From Margaritifera margaritifera (taxonomy: Eukaryota; Mollusca; Bivalvia; Unionida; Margaritiferidae): 64,000 nucleotides of DNA. The stretch lies in the NCBI GenBank assembly GCA_029931535.1, contig JAQPZY010001432.1, positions 2,188,001 through 2,252,000 of the forward strand, read 5' to 3'. Of this stretch, positions 1-7,428 are shown in pieces (the first letter of the stretch is position 1; every line of letters begins with the position of its first letter). The notes below the pieces were generated by a model. The model was not told the origin of the DNA. It saw nothing but the letters and a program-made list of their open reading frames with translations, and did not search any database. Made by a program: the position numbers and the translations under genes.

Positions 1-1
1 A

Positions 2-115
2 TATTATCTTACGGCAACAAAAAATAAACATGATTTCTTATTGTTTGACAGATTTGCGCCAACAAAGGATAAGATGTTTAGGTGTTGTATCGACACATAC
101 ATCTGCGACACGTAG
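2..115 (+). pseudogene. C-terminal tail of a gene entering from the left (possibly the packaging ATPase)
   Basis: A frame open from the left edge runs 37 codons to a TAG at 113-115. It reads as protein (FLLFDRFAPTKDKMF, then a Cys-rich end). In related elements a FtsK/HerA-type packaging ATPase gene is commonly found among the capsid genes and would fit here, but no Walker motif is visible in so short a piece. An overlapping small frame starts at 30 in another phase (36 codons, to 140) and is preceded by a TCTA-like sequence (TATCTTACGG at 6-15). I cannot decide between the two frames. Confidence 0.3.
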
Positions 116-119
116 AATT

Positions 120-139
120 CTGTCTAAACAACAACAATA
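120..139 (+). promoter_or_regulatory. TCTA element upstream of the coiled-coil gene
   Basis: TGTCTAAACAA lies with its TCTA at 123-126, 17 nt before the ATG at 140, followed by an AC/AA-rich leader. The same arrangement recurs before seven other genes of this element, so it is a candidate promoter or translation-start element. It resembles the TCTA late promoter reported for Mavirus and CroV. Confidence 0.6.
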
Positions 140-983
140 ATGGACCACAAAGAAAGACTAAAACAGCTAATCGAAGCTAAACAGCGAAATAAGGCTATAT
201 TTGACCAAGCACATTACGGTGAACAAGCCTTAACTGAAGCGCGAGCTGAGGCCTTTTTGCCAATAACCCAATCTATTTCCACAGTTAAGGAGACGATAGA
301 TAAGACACAAGATGAGGCCATAAAAGCGTTAAAGAGTAAACAAAAAGAAATTCTAGATCAACAGCGCGCACAAAACATAATTCTAAACAACATGCAACAA
401 CAAATGCCACAACAAGATAAAGGGGTGAAGGACGTTAAAAAGTTTTATTTGGAACCTGTTTGGTGAATCACATGATTTTGAAGAACCAGTTGAATCTGAA
501 TTTGACATGACAAATCTTGACGAAATTTTTGAACAATCAAGAGATGGTCCTATTTACCATAACACGCCAAAACTAAAAGAACTTAATCGTTTGAGCACAA
601 AAGATTTAACCGAATTAAGAGAAAGAAATGTTGATATGAACAAACTTTCTTCAAGAAATAAATCTAAAAATCAGGATATGATTAAAGATCACGCACTGAT
701 GATTCAAAAGAGAAACGACATTGACTAAATTTTAAAAATAAGGGCAAAAAATAGTGACGATGATGTTGTTTATGGTACTGGCATCAAGATCTTTAGTTCA
801 ACAAAAGAGATGATAGACCATCTGCTGCTGCTAATATCAGCAAAAGAATCTGGCAACACTGGTACGGAAATAGACAACGAAATTTTTGATATTCTTGATA
901 AACTAAGAACATCTGGAATTATAATCACAGATGAGTACACAATCTTACACACAGATCTTGTTGAATTTTGCACCACGAATTAA
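140..983 (+). pseudogene. Polinton coiled-coil protein, broken
   Basis: The N-terminal 100 residues are charged and helical (DHKERLKQLIEAKQRNKAI), followed by an AFLPITQSIS segment. This resembles the N-terminus of a conserved protein of unknown role found next to capsid genes in many Polintons. The frame shifts near 455-470, continues through 507-725, meets a TAA at 726-728, and resumes in the same frame to a TAA at 981-983. The complete gene would have been about 280 codons. The first frame starts at an ATG with a TCTA element 17 nt upstream. The family link is from general resemblance, and no enzymatic motif is visible. Confidence 0.6.
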
Positions 984-1001
984 TGTTCCAATAAATTGAT
1001 G

Positions 1002-1033
1002 TGAATTTTGTATGAACTTAATGTATAAACAAA
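1002..1033 (+). promoter_or_regulatory. Second-class upstream element before penton gene
   Basis: TGAATTTTGTATGAA (1002-1016) is followed by TTAATGTATAAACAAA, directly abutting the ATG at 1034. A near copy (TGAATTTTGTGTGAA) precedes the zinc-ribbon gene, and shorter versions with the TTAA..TATA core precede the exonuclease and polymerase genes. It looks TATA-box-like. Confidence 0.45.
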
Positions 1034-1782
1034 ATGCAAACAACATTGTTTCTAGACTCTTCAGTAACTACAAATGACAGCGCAAATTTTAGCGTAACGT
1101 AAAATCCGCCAATAGCTTTAGACACACGAGAAAAATATGAAATAAGCCTTATTTCAGCAACAATGTGGAACAGTATACGGAATATTAAACCTAATGTTAA
1201 CGACGATTTTACATTTCGCGATCTTCTTGGTGTCTGGAAAAGTGTTAAGATAACACCTGGTGCGTACAATGTTCCAGAACTTAATATAATAATAAAATTC
1301 TTAATAACAGACAACGGAGGAAACGCAGACAATTTTTTTTAGAACCAAACTACAATACATTGCGTTCAAAAATTACGTTAAATAACAAGATGCTTATTGA
1401 CCTAAGTACACCATACACTGTAGGGTCACTGTTAGGCTTTAATAAACAACAATATGGTTCAAAAACTTTGCCAACAATAAAATATGACGGTGAAAATCCT
1501 GTAAACATTAGCTATGCTGATGTCATATTGATCAATTGTTCAATAGCTGAAGGATCGTATACAGCCAAAGGTTCTAAAGGAGATGCGATTTATGCCTTTT
1601 CACCAGATGTACCGCCAGGTTCTTTAATGCAGATTGTACCAAGAGAAAAAATATATTATCCTGTTAATCTTTACGAGCAAATATCAACAATAAGAATGAA
1701 CCTTACAGACCAATCGGGAAATCAGTTGTACTTTAATGACGAAATTATTACGTACTATCTTCATCTGCGACAAGTACGATGA
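1034..1782 (+). pseudogene. Penton / minor capsid protein (single jelly-roll), broken
   Basis: This is the vertex protein of the Polinton-type capsid. The second half (1360-1782) carries the C-terminal hallmarks of this family: a VIYADVI-like strand region (here SYADVILINCSI), a proline-rich loop, then NLTDQSGNQLYF and a final strand ending ITYYLHLRQ. The family typically ends with a D-x-x-G-x-x-x-x-F motif followed by an L-H-F/L-R strand. The ATG at 1034 gives 22 codons before an in-frame TAA at 1100-1102. The frame then runs to the poly-T tract at 1331-1338, where a frameshift joins it to the 1360 frame, stopping at TGA 1780-1782. It lies between the coiled-coil gene and the pVI-like gene. 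Confidence 0.82.
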
Positions 1783-1799
1783 ATGTGCCGCCACAAATT

Positions 1800-1819
1800 C
1801 TGTCTAATCATCAACAATA
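1800..1819 (+). promoter_or_regulatory. TCTA element upstream of the pVI-like gene
   Basis: CTGTCTAATCATCAACAAT has its TCTA at 1803-1806, 17 nt before the ATG at 1820. The preceding ATTCTG is also shared with the copy before position 140 (ATTCTGTCTAA in both), so 11 contiguous bases are identical. Confidence 0.6.
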
Positions 1820-2190
1820 ATGAAGAAAAGGAAACAGTACCGCAAAAAGGTTATAGGTGGAAACATATTCGGTAGCATTTTCTCAAAAATAGTTTAACAT
1901 GCACCTGGCATAGCGACTAAACTAGCGCCAGTAGCTATTGACGCAACAAAAGCCTTTGCAACTGGTGCACGACTGCTGCTGGTACTGCAGTAGAACAAAA
2001 GATTGCTGATAAGATTAGAGGCCAGCCACAAACAGCGCCAACAAATGAACAAGAAAAGGAGGTAATAAACGAAATAGCACCAACAAAAGCCACAGCAAAT
2101 GCCATGATAAAAACTACAACAAAATTGTTATCGCCAAGAGGTGAAGATATTGTTAGAATGTCAGCTACTCGCGCATACGTTTTTGTCTAA
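1820..2190 (+). pseudogene. Small basic virion protein, pVI/pX-like, broken
   Basis: The first residues are strongly basic (MKKRKQYRKK), followed by VIGGN and a predicted amphipathic stretch (IFGSIFSKI), then Ala/Thr-rich helices and an acidic middle. The layout of a basic N-terminus, a Gly-Gly that resembles an adenain cleavage site, and an amphipathic helix recalls adenovirus pVI/pX. An in-frame TAA (1895-1897) interrupts the helix, and a frameshift near 1965-1970 moves to the frame that ends at TAA 2188-2190. That stop overlaps the TCTA element of the next gene. The functional analogy is inference; sequence similarity to any adenovirus protein is too low to claim by eye. Confidence 0.45.
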
Positions 2191-2204
2191 CCAATAACAA
2201 TAAC
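2183..2204 (+). promoter_or_regulatory. TCTA element upstream of the major capsid gene
   Basis: TTGTCTAACCAATAACAATAAC has its TCTA at 2186-2189, 19 nt before the capsid ATG at 2205. The TAA stop of the preceding gene (2188-2190) is embedded in the motif, so the genes are packed with no spare sequence. Confidence 0.65.
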
Positions 2205-3605
2205 ATGACATCAGTAAGGACTTATCTAGACATTAGCGAACCACAGGAGATTGACGAGTCCGCAACGGAGTTCGAGTACGTGGAGTACTTACCAGATAAG
2301 ACAAACGTAAACGAAAGTCAACAAACAATAAACACAAAAGATGAAGATATTTACCTGTTACCACACAAAGCTTTTATTGAAGTACGAGGACAGCTAATGA
2401 CAACAGCAGCACCACTTGTCGCACATGCTGCTAATACTGAAATAGCACTGCTGAACAATGGATAGTGTTTGTTTAGAGCCGCAAAATACCTAATTGGTAA
2501 TCATGTTCTTGAAGACATACCTGATCATCTGCCAATAGCCAGCACAATAATGAACTTGGTATCTTTTTCAGAAGATTACTCAAAAACAACATCAACAAAT
2601 ATGTTGTGGTTTAAGGACATGGCAACTGGTGGAGCTGTATCAACTGAGTTTAGAACAGGAGTTGGTGGTGCTGGTGCTAACGACAACAATCTTATAGCTG
2701 ATCCTGAAGCTAAAACAGCTGGTGCTATTGGCAATGCAAAAAGAGAAGCGGCTACAAATCTCAGGCAACAAAGATACAACATAGGATATGCAAAGCGCAA
2801 AACCTTATCTGACAACGGTGCACAAGTAACAATACTTTTACCATTAAGCTCAATATTTGGGTTTTGCAAGGACGTAAACACGGTCTTTAGAGGAATAAAA
2901 CATACACTTGTCTTAAACAGATCTGACAACAACAAGTAGGTGTTGCTGATGGTCAGTTTGTTGCGAACTATCTGGCACTATGGATGCCAAAGATTGTACC
3001 ATCAATATCTGCACAACTTATCTTAGAAAACGCCCTTGAAGCATACACACAACAGGTATATTTTGAGCAAAATAAGGTCTACAAACAAACAGTACCAGCA
3101 GCCGCAAGCTGCACATGGCGTATAACATCAACTTCATCTTTGGAGCTACCAAGACATATTTATCTTGTATTTCAAACAGCTGCACGAGCTGATGGTGATC
3201 AAACAGCAAATAAGCGAATATTTGATAACATGGGTCTTATTCGTATTAACGCAAGAATAAATTCTAAACAATATCCTGAACGAGAAATTTGTTTGTAATT
3301 TTACCGCTGGTCCAAATCAGAATTTATCTAGACCTTATTTTGCCCTAATGGAGGCCATGGAGAAATACCAAGACACAGACACGGGTAGTCAGTTGTCCGT
3401 AGAAGATTTTAGAAATAATTATCTAATATTTCATTTTGACGTTAGTAAACATGCAGAGCGTCTTAAGCTCTCACAAGCTGACATTGAAGTTACATGGACA
3501 TTATACGCCGTACCAGGTGCTCAGTATTATGCTTATGCGTTTATAACCGCAGACAGGTTTATTAAACTTGATGCGATGAAAGGTAGGATGTACATACAGG
3601 TGTAA
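2205..3605 (+). pseudogene. Major capsid protein (double jelly-roll), broken
   Basis: The total length of about 465 codons and the N-terminus (YLDISEPQEIDE...), a central Gly/Ala-rich loop, and the C-terminal block with NARINSKQYPE, then YFALMEAMEKYQ, then NYLIFHFDVSKH match the Polinton major capsid family. In that family a strand-forming 'LN...YP' segment precedes a 'Y..FDCS'-like segment. The frame has an in-frame TAG at 2463-2465, probably from a Trp codon (NNG-stop-CLFRAAKYL), a frameshift near 2936, and another near 3294, and ends at TAA 3603-3605. The ATG at 2205 is preceded by a TCTA element. It would have formed the capsid shell with the penton and the protease downstream. Confidence 0.85.
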
Positions 3606-3608
3606 ATT

Positions 3609-3630
3609 TTATCTAACAAATTTTATAAAT
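3609..3630 (+). promoter_or_regulatory. TCTA element upstream of the 'LSKTQ/GG' gene
   Basis: TTATCTAACAAATTTTATAAAT has its TCTA at 3612-3615, 19 nt before the ATG at 3631. Confidence 0.6.
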
Positions 3631-4006
3631 ATGTACACACAACAAGAAGTAAACTTGTCCAAAGGACAAATAAAAAAATTTATCAGACGCTGTAAAAAAT
3701 CGCAAAGCAGTGTCAATAAAAATTGACTACAAGGGTGTGGAACAGGTAAAACTTTTGTTGACAAATTCGCAGCTCACTAAGCTTAGTAAAGGCAGTCCAT
3801 TTGTTATGAACCTATCTAAGACACAAATTACCGCAATGGCTAGACATGGTGGATTGATAGGGCCTGCACTTGCAGTTTTTGCAAAAACTGTATTACCAAA
3901 AATTTTGCCTGTACTTGGTACACTTGGTATTGAAGCCGCATCTGATGCCATATCTGGTGCAACTCAAACGGCCGTAACAGGTAGGGGTATAAAGACCACA
4001 AAATAA
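3631..4006 (+). pseudogene. Polinton pX/mu-like 'GG' protein with LSKTQ repeats, one frameshift
   Basis: The protein has repeated short modules, each with a 'L(S/T)K/N..Q' core (NLSKGQIKKF, LLTNSQLTKLSKG, NLSKTQITAM). Next come ARHGGLIGPAL and a hydrophobic Ala/Leu/Gly-rich stretch (VFAKTVLPKILPVLGTLG). A basic part, then Gly-Gly, then a long hydrophobic segment is the plan of a widespread Polinton capsid-associated protein and of adenovirus pX/mu. RHGGL fits the general adenain site with small residues at the cut. The ATG at 3631 is preceded by TCTA. A frameshift at 3690-3710 joins the 5' part to the 3710 frame, ending at TAA 4004-4006. Confidence 0.6.
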
Positions 4007-4013
4007 TTTTTTT

Positions 4014-4035
4014 TTATCTAAACAAAAAAATTACA
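4014..4035 (+). promoter_or_regulatory. TCTA element upstream of small basic gene A
   Basis: TTTATCTAAACAAAAAAATTACA has its TCTA at 4017-4020, 19 nt before the ATG at 4036. It is one of the clearest copies of the motif. Confidence 0.65.
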
Positions 4036-4351
4036 ATGCCACCAAAACGAGGGCCTACAGTAAGGCGAAGAGCGCCAGCAAGGAAAAGGCAGGTAACAGG
4101 TGGAAGAATACCAATATTAACTGACATTGGTGATTTTTTTTTTTTGAGATTTATTTAGTAAAATTGGTTTGGCACAAAAAAGAGGTGGAAACATTAAGGC
4201 TAGATTAACACAACTGAATGAACTGAATCAGCAAATTATGCAACAACAAGCAGGTTTATTTTCTGGGCCGTAGTTTGGTATGCGAACTTATAGACAAGAA
4301 CCTACTGCAGATGCTATTCGTGCTATAAGATTTATGCAACAATTACGGTAA
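4036..4351 (+). pseudogene. Small Arg-rich virion protein, copy A, broken
   Basis: It begins MPPKRGPTVRRRAPARKRQV, followed by TGGRIPILTDIGDFF. The basic head, the TGG site and the IP.L.DI helix are shared with copies B and C just downstream. A poly-T tract (4138-4145) causes a frameshift, and the frame then reaches a premature TAG (4156-4158). The other frame reads on through RGGNIKARL and a Gln-rich helix to a TAG at 4271-4273, then, past that stop, to a TAA at 4349-4351. The plan (Arg-rich DNA-binding head, Gly-Gly, hydrophobic tail) recalls adenovirus pX/mu-type core proteins. Role inferred: genome condensation within the capsid, with maturation by the protease encoded 600 bp away. Confidence 0.5.
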
Positions 4352-4391
4352 GTATCTTTGTCGTAACAAATATGTTGACCATAACAGAATT

Positions 4392-4414
4392 TTATCTAAA
4401 CATTAACAATAAAC
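4392..4414 (+). promoter_or_regulatory. TCTA element upstream of small basic gene B
   Basis: TTATCTAAACATTAACAATAAAC has its TCTA at 4395-4398, 20 nt before the ATG at 4415. Confidence 0.65.
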
Positions 4415-4534
4415 ATGCCTCCTAAACGACGTACTACAGTAAGGCGAGGAGCACCAACAAGACGGAGAAGAGTAGGTTGTCTGTACATCCCTGTGATATC
4501 TGACATACTTAAAATATTTGGCGTCAACACGTAA
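4415..4534 (+). CDS. Small Arg-rich virion protein, copy B
   Basis: An intact 39-codon frame that begins MPPKRRTTVRRGAPTRRRRV and continues into a hydrophobic tail (IPVISDILKIF). It is clearly paralogous to copy A (same MPPKR..TVRR.AP.R+R start) and copy C. The Gly-Gly seen in A and C is here Gly-Cys (VGCLYIP), so the presumed protease site is altered. It may be truncated at the 3' end, because copy A is much longer. It has its own TCTA element. It is too short to be judged by coding statistics, so the support is the paralogy and the upstream element. Confidence 0.5.
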   Translation: MPPKRRTTVRRGAPTRRRRVGCLYIPVISDILKIFGVNT

Positions 4535-4537
4535 ATT

Positions 4538-4560
4538 TTATCTAAACAATTATGATAACA
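4538..4560 (+). promoter_or_regulatory. TCTA element upstream of small basic gene C
   Basis: TTATCTAAACAATTATGATAACA, allowing for one base at either end, has its TCTA at 4541-4544, 20 nt before the ATG at 4561. Confidence 0.63.
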
Positions 4561-4685
4561 ATGCCAGCACGAAAAACAAAAAAAAAAAAACGACAACAAC
4601 AAGAAGGAGACGCGTACAAGGTGGATTCCTAATACCAAAACTTCTAGGGCAAGGGCTGACGTTGCCAGGTACCAGACGGTGGTAA
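4561..4685 (+). pseudogene. Small Arg-rich virion protein, copy C, frameshifted at poly-A
   Basis: It starts MPARKTKKKK and then crosses a 13-A run (4578-4590). In the literal frame it dies at 4630-4632, but the +2 frame continues TTTRRRRVQGGFLIPKLLGQ to a TAA at 4683-4685. The RRRRV.GG..IP.L core matches copies A and B. Homopolymer slippage is the likely break. Its 3' end overlaps the start of the protease frame by a few bases. Confidence 0.5.
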
Positions 4686-5092
4686 AGCCGTTGTCTAACT
4701 TTGAAATACAAGATAAACTTAAAAATGTTAAAGGTTTTATTGGCGTCTTTTCCAAGGACCAATTGCCAGGCAAGATGCGACCAAATACGTCGTGTGTGAT
4801 AAACATACAGAACTTTAATGACGGTAATAGCACACACTGGACTGCAATTTATAACAATAACTATTTTGACTCGTTCGGGCTGCCACCATCAGACGCTGTT
4901 AAGAAGTTTGTAAATAAACAAATAAACTACAGCTCAACTCAGATTCAACCAACAGGCACAGAGGCATGTGGTTACTATTGTATTATGTTTATCAAACATA
5001 TGGCGCGCGGAGATTCCTTTATTAACTTTATAACCAAATTTGATACGCCAGCAAGTATGAAAAATGATGAAATTGCCATAAGGTTCATATGA
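4679..5092 (+). CDS. Adenain-type cysteine protease (Polinton PRO)
   Basis: This family matures capsid precursors in Polintons and adenoviruses. The 137-codon frame keeps the fold's landmarks: LSNFEI near the start, FIGVFSKDQLP, the catalytic His in THWTAI (residue 53), the acidic residue in NYFDSFG (about 64), and the nucleophile in EACGYYCIMF (Cys 97). All three are present. No ATG precedes LSNFEI in this frame. The first available in-frame near-start codons are GTG (4679) and TTG (4691), so the original start was probably lost by a single substitution or lies upstream across the poly-A. The stop is TGA 5090-5092. Its likely substrates are the GG-containing basic proteins just upstream. Confidence 0.82.
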   Translation: MVKPLSNFEIQDKLKNVKGFIGVFSKDQLPGKMRPNTSCVINIQNFNDGNSTHWTAIYNNNYFDSFGLPPSDAVKKFVNKQINYSSTQIQPTGTEACGYYCIMFIKHMARGDSFINFITKFDTPASMKNDEIAIRFI

Positions 5093-5118
5093 ATTTTGTG
5101 TGAAATATATGAATAAAC
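5090..5118 (+). promoter_or_regulatory. Second-class upstream element before the zinc-ribbon gene
   Basis: TGAATTTTGTGTGAA (5090-5104) followed by ATATATGAATAAAC precedes the ATG at 5119. It matches the penton upstream sequence at 14 of 15 positions. Its first bases are the stop codon of the protease gene. Confidence 0.45.
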
Positions 5119-5355
5119 ATGACAACTACATATTGCTTAAAGTGCAAAACGCGAACAGGAAACATAGATGAGGAGATTGTTACAACAAAGAACAATCGTT
5201 TAATGATGAAAAGTATCTGTGATGTATGCGGCAAACGAAAAAGCGTATTTATTAGGAAACAAGATGTACCTATTTTTTGTGAGGGTGTTAATCTTGTTGT
5301 CAGACCAGACTCGCCTGAACTCTGTCTTCCAGAAGGTGTTGTTGTAGCACAATAA
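5119..5355 (+). CDS. Small zinc-ribbon protein (DUF5679-like)
   Basis: An intact 78-codon frame. YCLKCKTRTG at the N-terminus and CDVCGKRKSVFI in the middle give two CxxC knuckles (Cys 6/9 and 34/37) separated by a TTKNNRLMMK segment. This is the layout of the short zinc-ribbon proteins often found next to Polinton integrase and protease genes and annotated as DUF5679. The C-terminal 35 residues are acidic and unrecognised. It may act as a transcription or capsid accessory factor, but that is not known. It is one of the few undamaged genes here. Confidence 0.6.
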   Translation: MTTTYCLKCKTRTGNIDEEIVTTKNNRLMMKSICDVCGKRKSVFIRKQDVPIFCEGVNLVVRPDSPELCLPEGVVVAQ

Positions 5356-5357
5356 CT

Positions 5358-5377
5358 TTATCGAACAAAAATAATAA
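5358..5377 (+). promoter_or_regulatory. Variant TCGA element upstream of the PLA2-integrase gene
   Basis: TTATCGAACAAAAATAATAA has TCGA in place of TCTA at 5361-5364, 17 nt before the ATG at 5378. Spacing and flanks match the other copies, so this is likely a T-to-G substituted version. Confidence 0.45.
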
Positions 5378-6761
5378 ATGTTGCACAATTGTAAATGCTC
5401 AACCGATCATGACCTTTGTATCGAACGCAATAAGGTATCGTATTGTAAAAAATGCGATAACCGTAAAATCATTGGCGGGGCTGTTGACATACACAAAATT
5501 ATTGGCAAATTACCAAGACCTAAAGGTGGTTGGACACTACCAGGACACAAATACACTGGTCCATGGAATCCTCTGCACGAACAACTTGACGAAAATGACA
5601 ATCCATAACCAGGACAAGAACCGTATAACCAAGTTGACGCTATTGCGATTCGACGTAACATTTGTTATCGTGATAATGAAACTGACAAACATGGTTGCGA
5701 TAAAGTTATGTTAAACGAATTAAGCAATATGAAACCACAAAATGTACGAGAACGTATAGACAGAAGATTTGTACAAGGTGATATTGGTGCAAAGTACAAA
5801 CTTGGTTTGGCTGTACCACTATTTGTTGGTGAGGCCAAAGGTCTGGCATCAGAATTGGACAAACCAAAAACAAAAAAAAAAAATTTCCAAGACGGCGTGT
5901 CGTTGCAAATGCTGTAGACGACATATGGTCCGTAGACCTGGATGATGTGTCATCACTTGCTGAGCACAATTATGGTAATAAATATCTGTTGAACATAGTT
6001 GATGTGCAAAGCAGATTTACATTTAGTATAAAAATAAAGAATAAAATGGGCAACACGATAACAACAGCATTTCAACAAATAATTAGCGACACAAACCGCA
6101 AACCAAATAAGATCTGGACCGACCATGGTGTAGAGTTTTATAACAGACAGTTTGAAAGTTTGAACAGTGGTTAAAGGACCATGACATCACCAAATACACA
6201 ACAGGTGACGAGGGCAAAAGTGTTATTGTTGAACGATATAATCGTACGATAAAACATAAAATTTATAAACATCTTACCGCAAATAATACGAATAATTACG
6301 TTGACAAACTACCTGAAATTGTTGATGAATATAATAGCACCAAACATAGAACGCTTAAAATGTCACCAAAAGATGCTATAAGATTTCCTGTATTAGCAAA
6401 CGAAAACTTGTACCGTAGACACAAATTTAGTGTTGGTGAAAAAGTTAGAATTTCGTTGGTAAAAAAGATATTTGAAAAATCTGCGACACCAAATTGGTCT
6501 GAAGAGGTGTTTGTAGTAAACAAAATTCTGAGGACAATACCTGTAACTTATAAACTACGCGACCTTGACGACGAAGATATTACAGGAAGTTTTTATGAAG
6601 AAGAACTACAAAAGACAGATCAGGACGTATTTGTTATCGAACAGATAATGCGAATAAAGGGCAACAAAAGTTTGGTTAAGTGGAGAGGGTACAGTGATGT
6701 GTTTAACAGTTGGATTCCAACATCTAGTATACATCCGTACGTAAAATGCAGTCTGGTTTGA
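5378..6761 (+). pseudogene. Phospholipase A2-like / retroviral-type integrase / chromodomain fusion, broken
   Basis: Order: a Cys/His-rich N-terminus; a parvovirus-type PLA2-like segment (KGGWTLPGHKYTGPWNPLHE, then a helix with Cys residues); an rve integrase with Asp in IWSVDLDDV, Asp in IWTDHGVEFYN and Glu in VIVERYNRT; and a C-terminal chromodomain (VKWRGYSDVFNSWI). Breaks: a TAA at 5606-5608; a frameshift at the poly-A at 5871-5883; and a frameshift from an 8-bp tandem duplication at 6149-6164. The PLA2 catalytic His-Asp pair is replaced by Arg-Asn at 5654-5659. The integrase triad survives in the residues. Known: fused PLA2/integrase frames occur in many invertebrate Polintons. The integrase would insert the element and the PLA2 domain may help membrane escape. 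Confidence 0.88.
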
Positions 6762-6832
6762 CGTCAAACTGCGGCCAGCATTATTGTTAATAACTAGTAT
6801 GAAAAGATTTTCTTTACTGAACATTTTTAACA

Positions 6833-7174
6833 TTACGAGACCACACCTTGTGTCAACCTGATTTTGTTAATAATTGTATTGTAAATATATTCGTAGTTGA
6901 TCAGTACACTTTTGCACTTGACATTTTTGCATAACGAGACCAAATAACTTTTCCGGTCATCAGATAACTCTGACATCAGCAAAAATAACTTTGCAAAGAT
7001 AAAATCAAATTTTATATTTTTTTGAGTGCCAGGAATCTTAATGTTCATGAAATGTATTAGCCTGGCATTAAAGCTTTTTGTTTCGGATTCTGTCAGGTTA
7101 AGATTTTTTAATTTTTTTTTGTTATGTTTTATTTGACGTTGTATCGGCCTGTAGTTGGTGGAGCGTAGTGTGTT
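6833..7174 (-). pseudogene. Unrecognised minus-strand reading frame
   Basis: On the minus strand an open frame runs from about 7174 to the stop at 6833. The stretch after the poly-T tract (7111-7120) looks protein-like (NLNLTESETKSFNARLIHF, then SELSDDRKSYLVSLC, helical and charged). The first ATG is at 7048, but the good-looking part begins upstream of it without an ATG. It may be the 3' part of the neighbouring minus-strand gene after a frameshift, or a separate gene with a lost start. It converges with the integrase gene. I do not recognise a family. Confidence 0.3.
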
Positions 7175-7359
7175 TTATCAACAACAACATTTTCATATTC
7201 TTCAGGAACAATTTCACTATCTTCTGGTACGTAGTGTTCTGTCAGGTACAATTGTTGATTATCTGGTATTTGTTTATGCAAAACAATGTTTGTCGTAACA
7301 TCTGTTCGAACAAAAGTTGGAACTGGTTGTGCGTAGAGTCTTTGCAAAATTGACAACAT
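7129..7359 (-). CDS. Hypothetical minus-strand protein, 76 aa
   Basis: An intact ATG-to-stop frame on the minus strand with acidic, proline-containing sequence (TEHYVPEDSEIVPEEYENVV, then YAPPTTGRYNVK). It is divergent from the plus-strand gene at 7429, leaving a 69-bp shared upstream region. No domain is recognised. It is unusually long and stop-free for this AT-rich stretch and ends a few bases before a poly-A tract (minus strand) that may mark a frameshift into the next frame. Confidence 0.4.
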   Translation of the reverse strand: MLSILQRLYAQPVPTFVRTDVTTNIVLHKQIPDNQQLYLTEHYVPEDSEIVPEEYENVVVDKTHYAPPTTGRYNVK

Positions 7360-7407
7360 TATATAATTATTCTTGTCTAAATTGTGGTCAATTTTCTTGC
7401 CTAAATT

Positions 7408-7428
7408 TAATCTAACAACAATAAATAA
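7408..7428 (+). promoter_or_regulatory. TCTA element upstream of the 7429 gene
   Basis: TAATCTAACAACAATAAATAA has its TCTA at 7411-7414, 18 nt before the ATG at 7429. Confidence 0.6.

Noticed and set aside
2576..2935. 119-codon minus-strand ORF
   Set aside because: It lies antisense to the well-supported capsid gene and has a composition expected of a shadow frame.
4371..4424. Small ORF starting ATGTTGACC with TTTGTCGTAAC upstream
   Set aside because: It runs through the TCTA element and start of copy B and has no conservation; the TCG motif is probably chance.
4396..4837. Long minus-strand ORFs of 95-145 codons
   Set aside because: Antisense to the Arg-rich and protease genes; runs of Phe/Leu/Ser reflect the complement of poly-A and basic codons.
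6606..6833. Minus-strand ORF near the integrase end
   Set aside because: Antisense of the conserved chromodomain region.
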